Source: Thioalkalicoccus limnaeus (lineage in GTDB: Bacteria; Pseudomonadota; Gammaproteobacteria; Chromatiales; Chromatiaceae). From it: a DNA stretch of 64,000 bases. Below the pieces are notes generated by a model. The model did no database searches. It was not told where the DNA came from and saw nothing but the letters and a program-made list of their open reading frames with translations. Below, piece by piece: positions 1 through 8,779 of the stretch. A program made the position numbers and the translations under genes. The DNA lies in assembly GCF_041197575.1 (NCBI RefSeq), contig NZ_JBDKXB010000017.1, positions 1-64,000 on the forward strand, in the 5' to 3' direction. Position 1 is the stretch's first letter; the number at the start of each line of letters is the position of its first letter.

Positions 1-392
1 GCACCGTCGGGTGCGCCGTGGTCGGCTCGTCGTGCCGGAGGAGTCGCATGCGACGGCGCCGTGTTACCCGCCGCACGACCGGTTGCGCCGGATGGCGTCG
101 CTGGGTGGCTCGTCGTGGCCGCTGCCTTGCCGCGGCCGGACAGTGCGCGACGGCGCGCCAGCGCAGCCTCGCGCCCGTTCGATTGTGAATTCGCTTTGCT
201 TGCCATGGTCGTCCCCGTTAAGCCTGACCCCGTCGCGATTCGTGCCCGGTCATTCGGACGCAGCGCGGCCCGTTCCTCGCGTGCATCGAGGTTGCCGCCC
301 GCAAGATGCTGAAAGACTGCGTAGCCCAAGATCGCAGCGACTCATGCCACCGGCGCCGGCCGTGCAGCGGGCCGGCGCGGCCTTCCCCACCG
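1..392. other. No gene recognised; downstream flank of cbbS
   Basis: Overlapping open frames occur on both strands, but none resembles a known protein, and high GC alone explains them. The only structure I see is a GC hairpin next to the cbbS stop, listed separately. No cbbQ or cbbO gene is visible here. Confidence 0.5.
353..378 (-). terminator. Hairpin after cbbS
   Basis: A perfect 9-bp stem (GCGCCGGCC at 353-361 with GGCCGGCGC at 370-378) and an 8-nt loop lie 14 nt beyond the cbbS stop. There is no T-run after it in the minus-strand direction. It is a candidate transcript end or 3' stabiliser, not a classic intrinsic terminator. Confidence 0.4.
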
Positions 393-737
393 TCAAGCGC
401 GGCCTTCGAAGACCACGAAGCAGGCGCCTTGACTCTGGGTGTAATTGTCATAGCCGGTGACCCGCACATGGTGAGTCGGATAGGCGCGGTGGCATGCCTC
501 CAGTTCACCGACGACGTGATTGAGATCGACTTCACCGAAGAAGGGCAGCTTCCACATGGTCCAGTAGTGGTTCATCGCACCGCTGGGATGCACATGCTCG
601 ATGCCTGGCGTCCAGCCTTGAGCGAGGATATAGGCGATCTGATCGTAGATCTCCTCTTGGGTCATCGGCGGCAAGAAGCCGAAGGTCTCCAGGGTTTGCC
701 GGGTTTGGTAGTCACCCATGGTGTTTTGAAATGGCAT
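393..737 (-). CDS. cbbS: RuBisCO form I small subunit
   Basis: Small subunit of the L8S8 enzyme that fixes CO2 onto ribulose 1,5-bisphosphate in the Calvin cycle. The 114-residue product shows GWTPGIEH near residue 41, YWTMWKLPFFGE at about 58-69, and VTGYDNYTQSQG near the C-terminus. The short N-terminus runs straight into TRQTLETFGFLPP, as in non-carboxysomal (IAq-type) small subunits; that subtype is judged from memory of the families. The ATG at 737 has AGGAG at a good distance, while the in-frame ATG at 719 has no ribosome site. It lies 91 nt behind cbbL and is surely co-transcribed with it. No carboxysome shell gene is visible in the window. Confidence 0.97.
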   Translation of the reverse strand: MPFQNTMGDYQTRQTLETFGFLPPMTQEEIYDQIAYILAQGWTPGIEHVHPSGAMNHYWTMWKLPFFGEVDLNHVVGELEACHRAYPTHHVRVTGYDNYTQSQGACFVVFEGRA

Positions 738-828
738 GGCGGTTGCTCCTGTTTTCCACGGTATGACGGGTCGTGACCGTCTGGTTCGATGGCTGGAACC
801 CGGCTGGGGGCCAGGTCCCAGTCTCGGA

Positions 829-2247
829 TCATTTCGAGACGTCGAGTTTGTCGACGGTATCGAATTCGAACTTGATCTCCTTCCAGGTCTCCATCGCCGT
901 CGCCAGTTCCGGGCTGTGTTTGGCCGCTTCGGTGAGGACCTCGCGGGCCTCCTTCTCTACCTCGCGCCCCTCGTTGCGGGCCTTGACGCAGGCCTCGAGG
1001 GCGACCCGGTTGGCCGCTGCACCGGCCGCGTTGCCCCACGGGTGACCCTGGGTGCCGCCGCCGAACTGCAACACCGAATCATCCCCGAAGATGGTTACCA
1101 GGGCCGGCATGTGCCAGACGTGGATCCCGCCGGACGCAACGGCGAAGACACCCGGCATCGAGCCCCAGTCCTGATCGAAGAAGATGCCGCGGGAGCGATC
1201 CTCGGGGATGAAGGATTCGCGCAGCAGATCGACGAACCCGAGCGTCGAACCGCGGTCGCCCTCGAGCTTGCCGACGACGGTCCCGGTGTGCAGGTGGTCA
1301 CCGCCCGATAGACGCAGGCACTTGGCCAGGACCCGGAAATGGATGCCATGCTTCGGATGACGGTCGATGACCGCGTGCATCGCCCGGTGGATATGCAGCA
1401 GGATGCCGTTCTTGCGGCACCATTTGGCGAGGCCGGTATTGGCCGTGAAACCGCCGGTCAGGAAGTCGTGCATGATGATCGGTTGACCGAGTTCCTTCGC
1501 GAACTCGGCGCGCTCGTACATCTGCTCGGGGTCCGGGGCGGTGACATTCAGATAATGGCCTTTGCGTTCGCCGGTCTCGGCTTGGGACGCGGCGACGGCC
1601 TCGGCGACGAACTCGAAGCGATTCTGCCAGCGCATGAAAGGCTGGGAATTGACGTTCTCGTCATCCTTCGTGAAATCGAGCCCGCCGCGCAGGCATTCGT
1701 AGACCGCCCGACCGTAGTTCTTCGCGGACAGACCGAGCTTGGGCTTGATGGTACAGCCCAACAGTGGTCGCCCGTACTTGTTCATCTTGTCGCGCTCGAC
1801 CTGGATACCGTTCGGCGGCCCCATGCAGGTCTTGACGTAGGCGATCGGAAAACGGATGTCCTCGAGACGCAGGTGGCGCAACGCCTTGAAGCCGAACACG
1901 TTGCCGACCAACGAGGTGAGGACGTTGACGATGGAGCCTTCCTCGAACAGGTCGATCGGGTAGGCCACGAACGCGTAAAAGGACTCCTTGTCGCCGGGCA
2001 CGTCCTCGATCCGGTAGGCGCGACCCTTGTAGTACTCGAGATCCGTCAGCAATTCGGACCACACGGTACTCCAGGTGCCGGTCGAGGATTCGGCGGCCAC
2101 CGCCGCGGCAACCTCCTCGCGCGGCACGCCGGGCTGGCCGGTGACCTTGAAGCAGGCCAGAAGATCCGTGTCGAGGGGGACATAATCCGGCGTCCAGTAC
2201 ATCTCCCGGTATTCTTTCACACCGGCGTCGTAGGTCTTTACGCTCAT
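829..2247 (-). CDS. cbbL: RuBisCO form I large subunit
   Basis: Catalytic large subunit (472 aa) of form I ribulose-1,5-bisphosphate carboxylase/oxygenase. Visible active-site blocks are GCTIKPKLGLS (catalytic Lys near residue 170), GGLDFTKDDE with the carbamylated Lys near 195, HIHRAMHAVIDR, the loop-6 segment GTVVGKLEGDR, and SGGIHVWHMP. The frame is open further upstream, but the ATG at 2247 has AGGAG and matches the family N-terminus MSVKTYDAGVKEY; the extra 32 residues are leader sequence. It is first in a cbbL-cbbS operon, divergent from a SulP transporter across an AT-rich intergenic region. No CbbR gene is in view. The subgroup (IAq) is inferred from the small subunit. Confidence 0.98.
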   Translation of the reverse strand: MSVKTYDAGVKEYREMYWTPDYVPLDTDLLACFKVTGQPGVPREEVAAAVAAESSTGTWSTVWSELLTDLEYYKGRAYRIEDVPGDKESFYAFVAYPIDLFEEGSIVNVLTSLVGNVFGFKALRHLRLEDIRFPIAYVKTCMGPPNGIQVERDKMNKYGRPLLGCTIKPKLGLSAKNYGRAVYECLRGGLDFTKDDENVNSQPFMRWQNRFEFVAEAVAASQAETGERKGHYLNVTAPDPEQMYERAEFAKELGQPIIMHDFLTGGFTANTGLAKWCRKNGILLHIHRAMHAVIDRHPKHGIHFRVLAKCLRLSGGDHLHTGTVVGKLEGDRGSTLGFVDLLRESFIPEDRSRGIFFDQDWGSMPGVFAVASGGIHVWHMPALVTIFGDDSVLQFGGGTQGHPWGNAAGAAANRVALEACVKARNEGREVEKEAREVLTEAAKHSPELATAMETWKEIKFEFDTVDKLDVSK

Positions 2248-2518
2248 GGTCTGCTCCTGTGGTCTGTGCCCTGTCCGCCTCTGCGAGGGAGGCCGTTTCG
2301 AAGTCTGTCCGGCAACTTTATAGCAAGAATTTGTATTGAACAAAATCGATTGTTTCTATCTGTCGTATTATTTATGGTCTATGTATCTCCCCGGATCGAG
2401 GGGCTATGCTGCGACTTTTCATAGATGATATTCGATCAATATCTTAGAAAAGTTCGATTATTGTTTAAGGTGCTCCGTAACGATACTGCTTGTCAGGACC
2501 AAGCCGGGGGACGACTGC
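2248..2518. promoter_or_regulatory. AT-rich divergent control region, cbbL / SulP
   Basis: This 271-bp spacer is much richer in A+T than the flanking genes. It separates divergent cbbL and the SulP gene, so it must hold both promoters. A perfect inverted repeat, GATATT-CGATC-AATATC, lies at 2427-2443. Many cbb operons are controlled by the LysR-type regulator CbbR from such spacers, but I cannot assign a CbbR site from sequence alone. Confidence 0.6.
2317..2343 (-). promoter_or_regulatory. cbbL: Candidate cbbL promoter
   Basis: On the minus strand TTGTTC (2338-2343) is followed after 15 nt by TATAAA (2317-2322), preceded by TGC as in an extended -10. It lies about 70 nt upstream of the cbbL start. 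The spacer is short, so it may depend on an activator. Confidence 0.4.
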
Positions 2519-4216
2519 ATGCGCGTTTTCAACGAGATCCGTTTCGATAATCTCCGCGGAGACCTGTTGGGCGGCGTCACGGCCGCCGTCGTGGCCTTGC
2601 CGATGGCCCTCGCGTTCGGCGTCGCATCCGGCGCGGGCCCGGAGGCCGGCCTTTACGGCGCCGTCCTGATCGGTCTCTTCGCCGCCTTTTTCGGCGGCAC
2701 TCCGACGCTGATCTCGGAACCCACCGGACCCATGACCGTGGTCTTCACGGCGGTCATCGCGTCCTTGATCGCGGCCAACCCCGAGCAAGGGATGGCCATG
2801 GCCTTCACGGTCGTCATGTTGACCGGCGTCTTTCAGATGGCCTTCGGTGCGATGAAGCTGGGCCGTTACGTGACCATGATGCCCTTCACGGTGATCTCTG
2901 GGTTCATGTCCGGCATCGGGCTGATCCTGATCATCCTGCAGTTGCCGGGGCTATTGGGCCATGAGTCGCCCGGCGGTGGAGTCCTGGGCACCTTGCAGGC
3001 GCTTCCGGATCTCGTTCGCGCGATCAATCCCTGGGAAGCCCTGTTGGCTGGCTTTACCCTGACGATCCTATTTTTTATGCCCACGCGGATCAAGCGGGTT
3101 CTACCGCCGCAATTGCTCGCGCTGGTGATCGGCACGCTGATCGTCGCCTTTTGGCTTGCTGATCGCGACGTGCGCGTGATCGGCGAAATCGCTACCGGTT
3201 GGCCGTCTCTACAGATCCCCGTGTTCAGCGCGGAACAATGGCAGATCATCGTCATCGATGCCTTGGTCCTGGCGCTGCTCGGCTCGGTCGACGCCTTGTT
3301 GACGTCGGTCATCGCTGGCAGCTTGACCCGCAAGACCGCCGACTCCGACAAGGAGCTCGTGGGCCAGGGTCTGGGCAATTTGGCCTCCGGTCTCTTTGGT
3401 GGCCTTCCCGGTGCCGGGGCGACGATGGGCACGGTGGTCAATATCCAGGCCGGCGGTCGCAGTGCCCTGTCGGGCCTCGTTCGAGCCGCCTTGCTGGCCG
3501 TCGTCGTGATCTGGGCCGGTGCCCTGACGGCCAATATCCCGCTCGCGGTGCTCGCCGGTATCGCGGTCAAGGTTGGCATCGACATCATCGATTGGCGCTT
3601 CCTGCGCCGCGCGCATCGGGTGTCGGTCAAAGGGGCGCTGATCATGTGGGGCGTGATCATGACGACGGTCTTCGTCGATCTGATCACGGCCGTTGCCATC
3701 GGTCTGTTCGTCGCGAATATCTTGACGATCCGGCGCCTGGCCGATGTGCAAGCCGAATGGGTGTGCACCTTGCCGGCGCGGCGCAAGCGCGACGAGGGAT
3801 ACTGCGCCGAGCTGACATGCGAGGAGCGCGGTCTGTTGGCAAAGGGGCGGGGCCGTTTGAAGATGCTGCACCTGAGCGGGCCGATGGTCTTCGGCGCGGC
3901 GGCGGCGATCAATCGCCATGGGGCCAAGCTCGAAGGTGCCGAGGCCGTTATCATCGATCTGAGTCGCGTTCCGCACCTCGGCGTGACGACCGCGGTCGCC
4001 ATCGAAGCCGCGATTCGCGAACAGGTCGCGAAAGGGGTCGGGGTCTTCATCGCGGGTGTGCATGGTCAGCCGCGCGAGCGGCTCGCGCATCTGGGCCTGC
4101 TGAAACAGATCCCGCCGGCGCGTTGGATACAGGACCGCGACGCGGCCTTGCGTGCGGCGTTGGAGGTCATCGGCACCGAGGAGAACGGTGCCCGTGAATC
4201 GAACGGGGAGGAGTGA
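2519..4216 (+). CDS. SulP-family anion (probable bicarbonate) transporter
   Basis: Inner-membrane SulP (SLC26) transporter of 565 residues. The N-terminal three quarters has the usual chain of hydrophobic segments, starting with LLGGVTAAVVALPMALAFG and including FGGTPTLISEPTGPM and SVDALLTSVIAGSLTRK. A cytoplasmic STAS domain fills about residues 440-550 (AVIIDLSRVPHLGVTTAVAIE). SulP members carry sulfate, bicarbonate (BicA type) or other anions. The divergent position 271 bp from cbbL-cbbS argues for bicarbonate supply to RuBisCO, but substrate cannot be read from the sequence. The ATG follows GGGGGA at 7 nt. A strong hairpin follows the gene. Confidence 0.88.
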   Translation: MRVFNEIRFDNLRGDLLGGVTAAVVALPMALAFGVASGAGPEAGLYGAVLIGLFAAFFGGTPTLISEPTGPMTVVFTAVIASLIAANPEQGMAMAFTVVMLTGVFQMAFGAMKLGRYVTMMPFTVISGFMSGIGLILIILQLPGLLGHESPGGGVLGTLQALPDLVRAINPWEALLAGFTLTILFFMPTRIKRVLPPQLLALVIGTLIVAFWLADRDVRVIGEIATGWPSLQIPVFSAEQWQIIVIDALVLALLGSVDALLTSVIAGSLTRKTADSDKELVGQGLGNLASGLFGGLPGAGATMGTVVNIQAGGRSALSGLVRAALLAVVVIWAGALTANIPLAVLAGIAVKVGIDIIDWRFLRRAHRVSVKGALIMWGVIMTTVFVDLITAVAIGLFVANILTIRRLADVQAEWVCTLPARRKRDEGYCAELTCEERGLLAKGRGRLKMLHLSGPMVFGAAAAINRHGAKLEGAEAVIIDLSRVPHLGVTTAVAIEAAIREQVAKGVGVFIAGVHGQPRERLAHLGLLKQIPPARWIQDRDAALRAALEVIGTEENGARESNGEE

Positions 4217-4253
4217 TACGGGCTGCCTGGAGCCCGCCGGGCGATCGGTGACC

Positions 4254-4281
4254 GGCGTGCCTGAGAGGTCCCAGGCACGCC
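4254..4281. terminator. Hairpin between convergent genes
   Basis: A perfect 10-bp stem (GGCGTGCCTG at 4254-4263, CAGGCACGCC at 4272-4281) with an 8-nt loop lies between the convergent SulP and EF-G-like genes. It could serve either strand; no clear T-run follows. Confidence 0.5.
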
Positions 4282-4323
4282 AGGGGGGAAGTGACCGAGT
4301 GCTTCGGTGGTCGCGAGGGCGGA

Positions 4324-6369
4324 TCAATCCTCGCTGCGTGTGAAGGCCTCGCGGAGCTGTTTCTGCACGTTGGCCGGCACCGACTCGTAATGGCTGAGCT
4401 CGATGCCGTAGGTGCCGGCACCGCCGGTCAGCGATTTCAGCCGCGACTCGTACCCGTCGAGCTCGGCCAACGGTACCTCGCCGTCGATGACGACGCGCCC
4501 ATCGCTCTTGGATTCGCTGCCGCTGATGCGGCCGCGGCGGCTCGACAGATCACCGGCGAGGTCCCCCATCGCGCTGTTGTGGGCCGTGATCCGAATCTTG
4601 ACGATCGGCTCCAGGATCACCGGTTTGGCCTGTTCGATGGCATCCAGAAAGGCCTTGCGTCCGGCGGTCACGAAGGCGATCTCCTTCGAGTCGACCGGAT
4701 GATGCTTGCCATCGTAGACGGACACCCGGATGTCCTGCAGCGGGAACCCGGCGATGGCCCCTTCGTCCAGGACCTGGCGAATGCCTTTTTCGATCGAAGG
4801 GATGAACTGCCCTGGAATCGAGCCACCGACGGTGGCGTCGATGAACTCGAATCCGGCACCGCGTTCGAGCGGCTCGACCCGTAAAAAGACCTCGCCGAAC
4901 TGACCAGCACCCCCGGTCTGCTTCTTGTGGCGATGGTGCCCCTCGGCCGGTGCCGAGATGGTCTCCCGATACGGGATGCTCGGCGGTTTCGTGTCGACAT
5001 CGACATGGAACTGCTCGGACAGGCGTTTCAGCAGCACCCGCAGGTGTTGTTCGCCGAGGCCGCGCATCACCGTCTCGTTCGCCGAGGCGTTGTGCTCGAT
5101 ATGCAGGCAAGGATCCTCGGCCTGGAGCTTATGGAGCGCGTCGGTCAGTTTCTGCTCATCGCCACGTTTGACCGGCCTGATCGCGAGTCCGTACAGCGGC
5201 ACCGGGCATTCGATCGACTTCAGATGATGGTGATCCTCGTCGTGAGAGTCGTGGAGCACCGCGTCGAAATGGATCTCATCGATCCGCGACACCGCCAGGA
5301 TGTCGCCCGGTACCCCTTCGGCGACCTCGATCTGCTCGGCCCCGTGCAGGCGATAGAGGCGGTTCACCTTGAACGGTTTGCGGGCATCGCCGACGAAGAG
5401 TTGCGAGTCCGGCGTGATGCGCCCTTGGTGGATGCGGAAGATGCCCAGTTTGCCGCGAAACGGGTCGTTGATGACCTTGAAGACATGGGCGATCGCGTGC
5501 CGATTCGGATCGGGAAGCACCTCGACCGGGATCATCTTCGCGCCTTCACCCTTCATGAAGGGCGGCGGATTGCCTTCCGCTGGGTTCGGCATCAGCCTGA
5601 CCAGGATGTTCAGCAATTCCGGGATGCCGGCACCGGTCTGTGCCGAGACGTAGCAAATCGGAATCAGATGCGCCTCGCGCAGGGCCGCCTCGAAGGGGTC
5701 GTGCAGCTGCTCGGGTTTCAACTCCTGGCCCTGCTCGAGGTAGAGCTCCATCAACTCCTCGTCGACCTCGACGACTTGGTCGATGATCTGACTGTGGGCC
5801 TCCGCGACCGACGAAAAGTCGGCTTGTTCGTCACTTGGCTCGAAGAAGCAGTCGATGACGCGGCGACCCTTGTCGGCGGGCAGGTTGATCGGTAGACACT
5901 CCGGACCGAAGGTCTCGCGAATCTGGTCGGTCAAGCCCGCCAGATCGACCTCGGGCGCGTCGATCTGGTTGATGATGATCATGCGACACAGGTTGCGTCG
6001 ATCCACGGCCTTCATCATTCGCTGCGTGATCGGCTCGATGCCGGCCTGGGCGTTGATGACCAGGGCCGCGGTCTCGACGGCGGTCAACACCGAGATGGCG
6101 CGGCCGAGGAAGTCGGGGGCCCCGGGCGTGTCGATCAGGTTGATGTGCTTGCCGTCGGCATCGAGACTCGTGATGGCCGTGTCGAGCGAATGCCGGAGTT
6201 CTTTCTCGAGCGGATCGAAATCGCACACCGTCGTGCCCTTCTCGATCGACCCCGGTGCCGGAATCACCCCAGCGGTGGCCAACAGGGTCTCGGTCAGCGT
6301 CGTCTTGCCCGCCCCCGAATGGCCGACCAGGGCAATATTGCGGACGTCCTCGGCGTTGTAGTCTGGCAT
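4324..6369 (-). CDS. EF-G-like translational GTPase (EF-G2 type)
   Basis: A 681-residue relative of elongation factor G. The GTPase domain has P-loop GHSGAGKT (residues 16-23), DTPG as the G3 motif, and NQID where EF-G normally has NKxD. Domains II-V follow, with the domain III/IV block GHHRHKKQTGGAGQFG and a C-terminal Leu/Gly-rich domain V. It is somewhat shorter than canonical EF-G (about 700) and sits alone, not in the rpsL-rpsG-fusA-tuf operon, so it is a paralogue rather than the housekeeping factor. Such EF-G2 proteins are usually thought to act in stress or ribosome recycling; that role is inferred. It is monocistronic and convergent with the SulP gene. Confidence 0.85.
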   Translation of the reverse strand: MPDYNAEDVRNIALVGHSGAGKTTLTETLLATAGVIPAPGSIEKGTTVCDFDPLEKELRHSLDTAITSLDADGKHINLIDTPGAPDFLGRAISVLTAVETAALVINAQAGIEPITQRMMKAVDRRNLCRMIIINQIDAPEVDLAGLTDQIRETFGPECLPINLPADKGRRVIDCFFEPSDEQADFSSVAEAHSQIIDQVVEVDEELMELYLEQGQELKPEQLHDPFEAALREAHLIPICYVSAQTGAGIPELLNILVRLMPNPAEGNPPPFMKGEGAKMIPVEVLPDPNRHAIAHVFKVINDPFRGKLGIFRIHQGRITPDSQLFVGDARKPFKVNRLYRLHGAEQIEVAEGVPGDILAVSRIDEIHFDAVLHDSHDEDHHHLKSIECPVPLYGLAIRPVKRGDEQKLTDALHKLQAEDPCLHIEHNASANETVMRGLGEQHLRVLLKRLSEQFHVDVDTKPPSIPYRETISAPAEGHHRHKKQTGGAGQFGEVFLRVEPLERGAGFEFIDATVGGSIPGQFIPSIEKGIRQVLDEGAIAGFPLQDIRVSVYDGKHHPVDSKEIAFVTAGRKAFLDAIEQAKPVILEPIVKIRITAHNSAMGDLAGDLSSRRGRISGSESKSDGRVVIDGEVPLAELDGYESRLKSLTGGAGTYGIELSHYESVPANVQKQLREAFTRSED

Positions 6370-6632
6370 GAGTGAAACCTTGCTCTTCCGATCAATGGGC
6401 CAGGCGCGGCGCGCCCATCCAGGTTGGTGGTCGCGGGGTATTTCACTATATCGTAACCCATCGCGCCACCCCGTCGGCCTGCGGCCGCATTGATCTGGCT
6501 CGCGCGCCGACCGGGCGACCTCTTCGCGCGTGACGTATCAGCGGGAGAGGGACGATCCGTCGGAGGATCCAGGAGCGAGGCAGCCCGCCGCCCCGATGAC
6601 GCGGTGCCAGCGAGCCGATATACGACGCCGCG

Positions 6633-7184
6633 CTAGTCGCGTCTGCCGACCTTGGGTATGGGCAGGCCCAGCCGTTCGGCACGGGTCGCAGCGAGCAGCC
6701 CTTGGAGCAGGACGGTCGGCGTCGGTGGGCAACCAGGGATCTTGATGTCGACCGGGATGACGTTCTCGACGGCGCCGCAACTCGCGTAGGAGATGCCGAA
6801 CTCGCCGCCGTCGCACGCGCAGGTGCCGGCGGCGATAACCAGTTTGGGCGCCGGCGTGGCTCGCCAAGTGCGGCGCAGCGCCGTCTCCATGTGCCGCGCG
6901 ACCGGTCCGGTCACCAGCAGGGCATCGGCATGGCGCGGTGAGGCGACGAAGTGGACCCCGAAGCGCTCGAGGTCGTAGTAGGGGTTGTTCAACGCATGGA
7001 GTTCCAGTTCGCATCCATTGCAAGAGCCAGCATCGACATGGCGGATCGCGAGGCTGCCGTTGAGCCGCGCCTTCAGCACGCGCCGCAGCGCGATGCCGAG
7101 GGTCTCGACCGTGGTGGCCCCGGCATCGGGGGGTGTCTCGGTGACGCAACCCTGGCTCAGGGCCAACCGGAGGATACGAAACAT
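6633..7184 (-). CDS. hyfI: Hydrogenase-4 / complex I small-subunit-like Fe-S protein
   Basis: A 183-residue member of the NuoB/HyfI family, which carries the cluster next to the active-site subunit in complex I and group 4 hydrogenases. The 4Fe-4S ligands are intact: CNGC in the GSCNGCELELHAL segment, the Cys of GTCACDGG, and the Cys of PGCPP. The ATG at 7184 has a strong AGGAGG; the frame is open further upstream but lies inside the large-subunit gene. It is the last gene of hyfB-C-E-F-G-I, 8 nt after the large subunit. Intact cluster ligands beside a large subunit without Ni ligands suggest electron transfer to something other than H2. Confidence 0.88.
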   Translation of the reverse strand: MFRILRLALSQGCVTETPPDAGATTVETLGIALRRVLKARLNGSLAIRHVDAGSCNGCELELHALNNPYYDLERFGVHFVASPRHADALLVTGPVARHMETALRRTWRATPAPKLVIAAGTCACDGGEFGISYASCGAVENVIPVDIKIPGCPPTPTVLLQGLLAATRAERLGLPIPKVGRRD

Positions 7185-7192
7185 GGTGCCTC

Positions 7193-8779
7193 CTACAGAT
7201 CCACGCCGGAATAGGAGCCATTGACGGATTTGTTGCAGACCGGAAAGTCCGGGACGATGTTGCCATGGATCAAACGCTCCAGCGCCAGCCATGTGAACCA
7301 ACTCGGATCGCGCGGGAAGAAGCGCGCGATCCGACCGGCCTCATCGAGACGGACGTAGGTCAGGATGTCGCCGCGCCAGCCCTCGATCGCCCCGAGCCCC
7401 ACGCCAGCGCGAAGCGGCTGCGGGGCTGGCGCGAACCAGGTCCCGTCGGGCAGGCCGTCGAGCAATTGATCGAGCAGCGTCAGGCTCTGACGGATCTCGT
7501 CCATCCTCACGCGCACCCGCGCGGCGACGTCCCCTGTGGTCTGCACCACGACCGTCACGTTCAGCGTGTCGTAGGGCGGGTAGGGGTGGTCATGGCGCAG
7601 ATCGCTGGCCTGACCGCTCGCCTTGCCGACATAGCCGGTGCAGCCGAGGGCGCGGGCCGTGTCGGGATCGAGGCGGCCCGTGGTCTGCAGGCGATCATCG
7701 AGGGACGGGTGATCGCCGATGATGTCGAAGAGCGGGATCAGCCCTTGGCGCAAGGTGTCGTGATCGGTCCGCAAAGCCTCCGCCGCGGCCGGTGGCAGAT
7801 CGACGGCCAGGCCACCGGGGACGATGCGGTCCATCAACAGCCGATGCCCGAAGACCGCGTCGCTGCGCCGTTGCCACAGCTCCCGCCAGCGGGCGCACTG
7901 CTGGTGGGCGAAAGCGAAGCCGACATCGTTGCAGATCGCACCGATATCGCCCAGATGGTTGGCGATGCGCTCGCGTTCGGCAAGGATCCCGCGCAGCGCC
8001 AGCGCGCGCGGCGGGACCGGCCACCCCAGGGCCTGCTCGATGGCCTGGCAGGCGGCCCAGGCATGGGCGACCGTGCTGTCGCCGGAGACCCGCCCGGCGA
8101 GCCGCGCGAGCCCGGCGGGGTCGCGGCCAACGGCGAGCCTTTCGACCCCCTTGTGGACGTAACCGAGCCGCGCCTCGAGCCGTAGCACGTCCTCGCCGGC
8201 CACCTGGAAACGAAAATGCCCCGGCTCGATGATGCCGGCATGGACCGGACCAACCGGAATCTCGACGACCCCGCTGCCGAGGATTGGAGCGAACGGGTAG
8301 TCGCTATCGGCCGGCGTACGGCGCGCAGCCAGATCGGTCAAAGGGACGTCCGAGCGCAACGGCTGGACATCCTCGCGCCAGGCCTGATGCCGGGTCCAGC
8401 GGCGTGGGTCAGGATGGTCGGTGAATCGAAGGCCGAGCAGGTCCCGGGCGTGCCGTTCGAGCCGATCCGCGCCGACGAACCAGCGGGCGTGCGACGCCAG
8501 CACGGGTCGCGCCGTTGGTACCTCGGTCTGGAGCAGCAGGTGATCGCCGCCCTGGACGAGGCACGCCTGAACGCTGATCCGGTCGGCCTCGGGATCGCCC
8601 CACAATCCGGCCCAGCGTAGTCCGGATGCGGCGGCGATGTGTGCCGCGAGATCCCAGTTCTCCGGGGGCAGCCGCAACCGGTAGGTCGGACCCAGCGCCT
8701 CGGGGCGGCCATCACGGGGTAGCGCCTGCTCTTCTTCGAGGCGGGCCAGGAAGTCCGGCAGCCAGGCGAAGCGGCTCAT
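7193..8779 (-). CDS. hyfG: Hydrogenase-4 large-subunit homologue lacking Ni-Fe ligands
   Basis: A 528-residue protein joining an N-terminal 30-kDa (NuoC-like) part, about residues 1-150, to a C-terminal 49-kDa (NuoD/HycE-like) part. In catalytic group 4 hydrogenases the first Ni-binding motif reads RVCGICGxAH; here the aligned segment is RVSGDSTVAH, with both cysteines replaced by serine. The C-terminal DPCxxC is also absent: the protein ends NKSVNGSYSGVDL. It therefore cannot hold a standard Ni-Fe centre. The ATG at 8779 overlaps the hyfF stop as ATGA. Similar proteins have been grouped as energy-converting hydrogenase-related (Ehr) complexes. Electron donor and acceptor are unknown. Confidence 0.85.
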   Translation of the reverse strand: MSRFAWLPDFLARLEEEQALPRDGRPEALGPTYRLRLPPENWDLAAHIAAASGLRWAGLWGDPEADRISVQACLVQGGDHLLLQTEVPTARPVLASHARWFVGADRLERHARDLLGLRFTDHPDPRRWTRHQAWREDVQPLRSDVPLTDLAARRTPADSDYPFAPILGSGVVEIPVGPVHAGIIEPGHFRFQVAGEDVLRLEARLGYVHKGVERLAVGRDPAGLARLAGRVSGDSTVAHAWAACQAIEQALGWPVPPRALALRGILAERERIANHLGDIGAICNDVGFAFAHQQCARWRELWQRRSDAVFGHRLLMDRIVPGGLAVDLPPAAAEALRTDHDTLRQGLIPLFDIIGDHPSLDDRLQTTGRLDPDTARALGCTGYVGKASGQASDLRHDHPYPPYDTLNVTVVVQTTGDVAARVRVRMDEIRQSLTLLDQLLDGLPDGTWFAPAPQPLRAGVGLGAIEGWRGDILTYVRLDEAGRIARFFPRDPSWFTWLALERLIHGNIVPDFPVCNKSVNGSYSGVDL

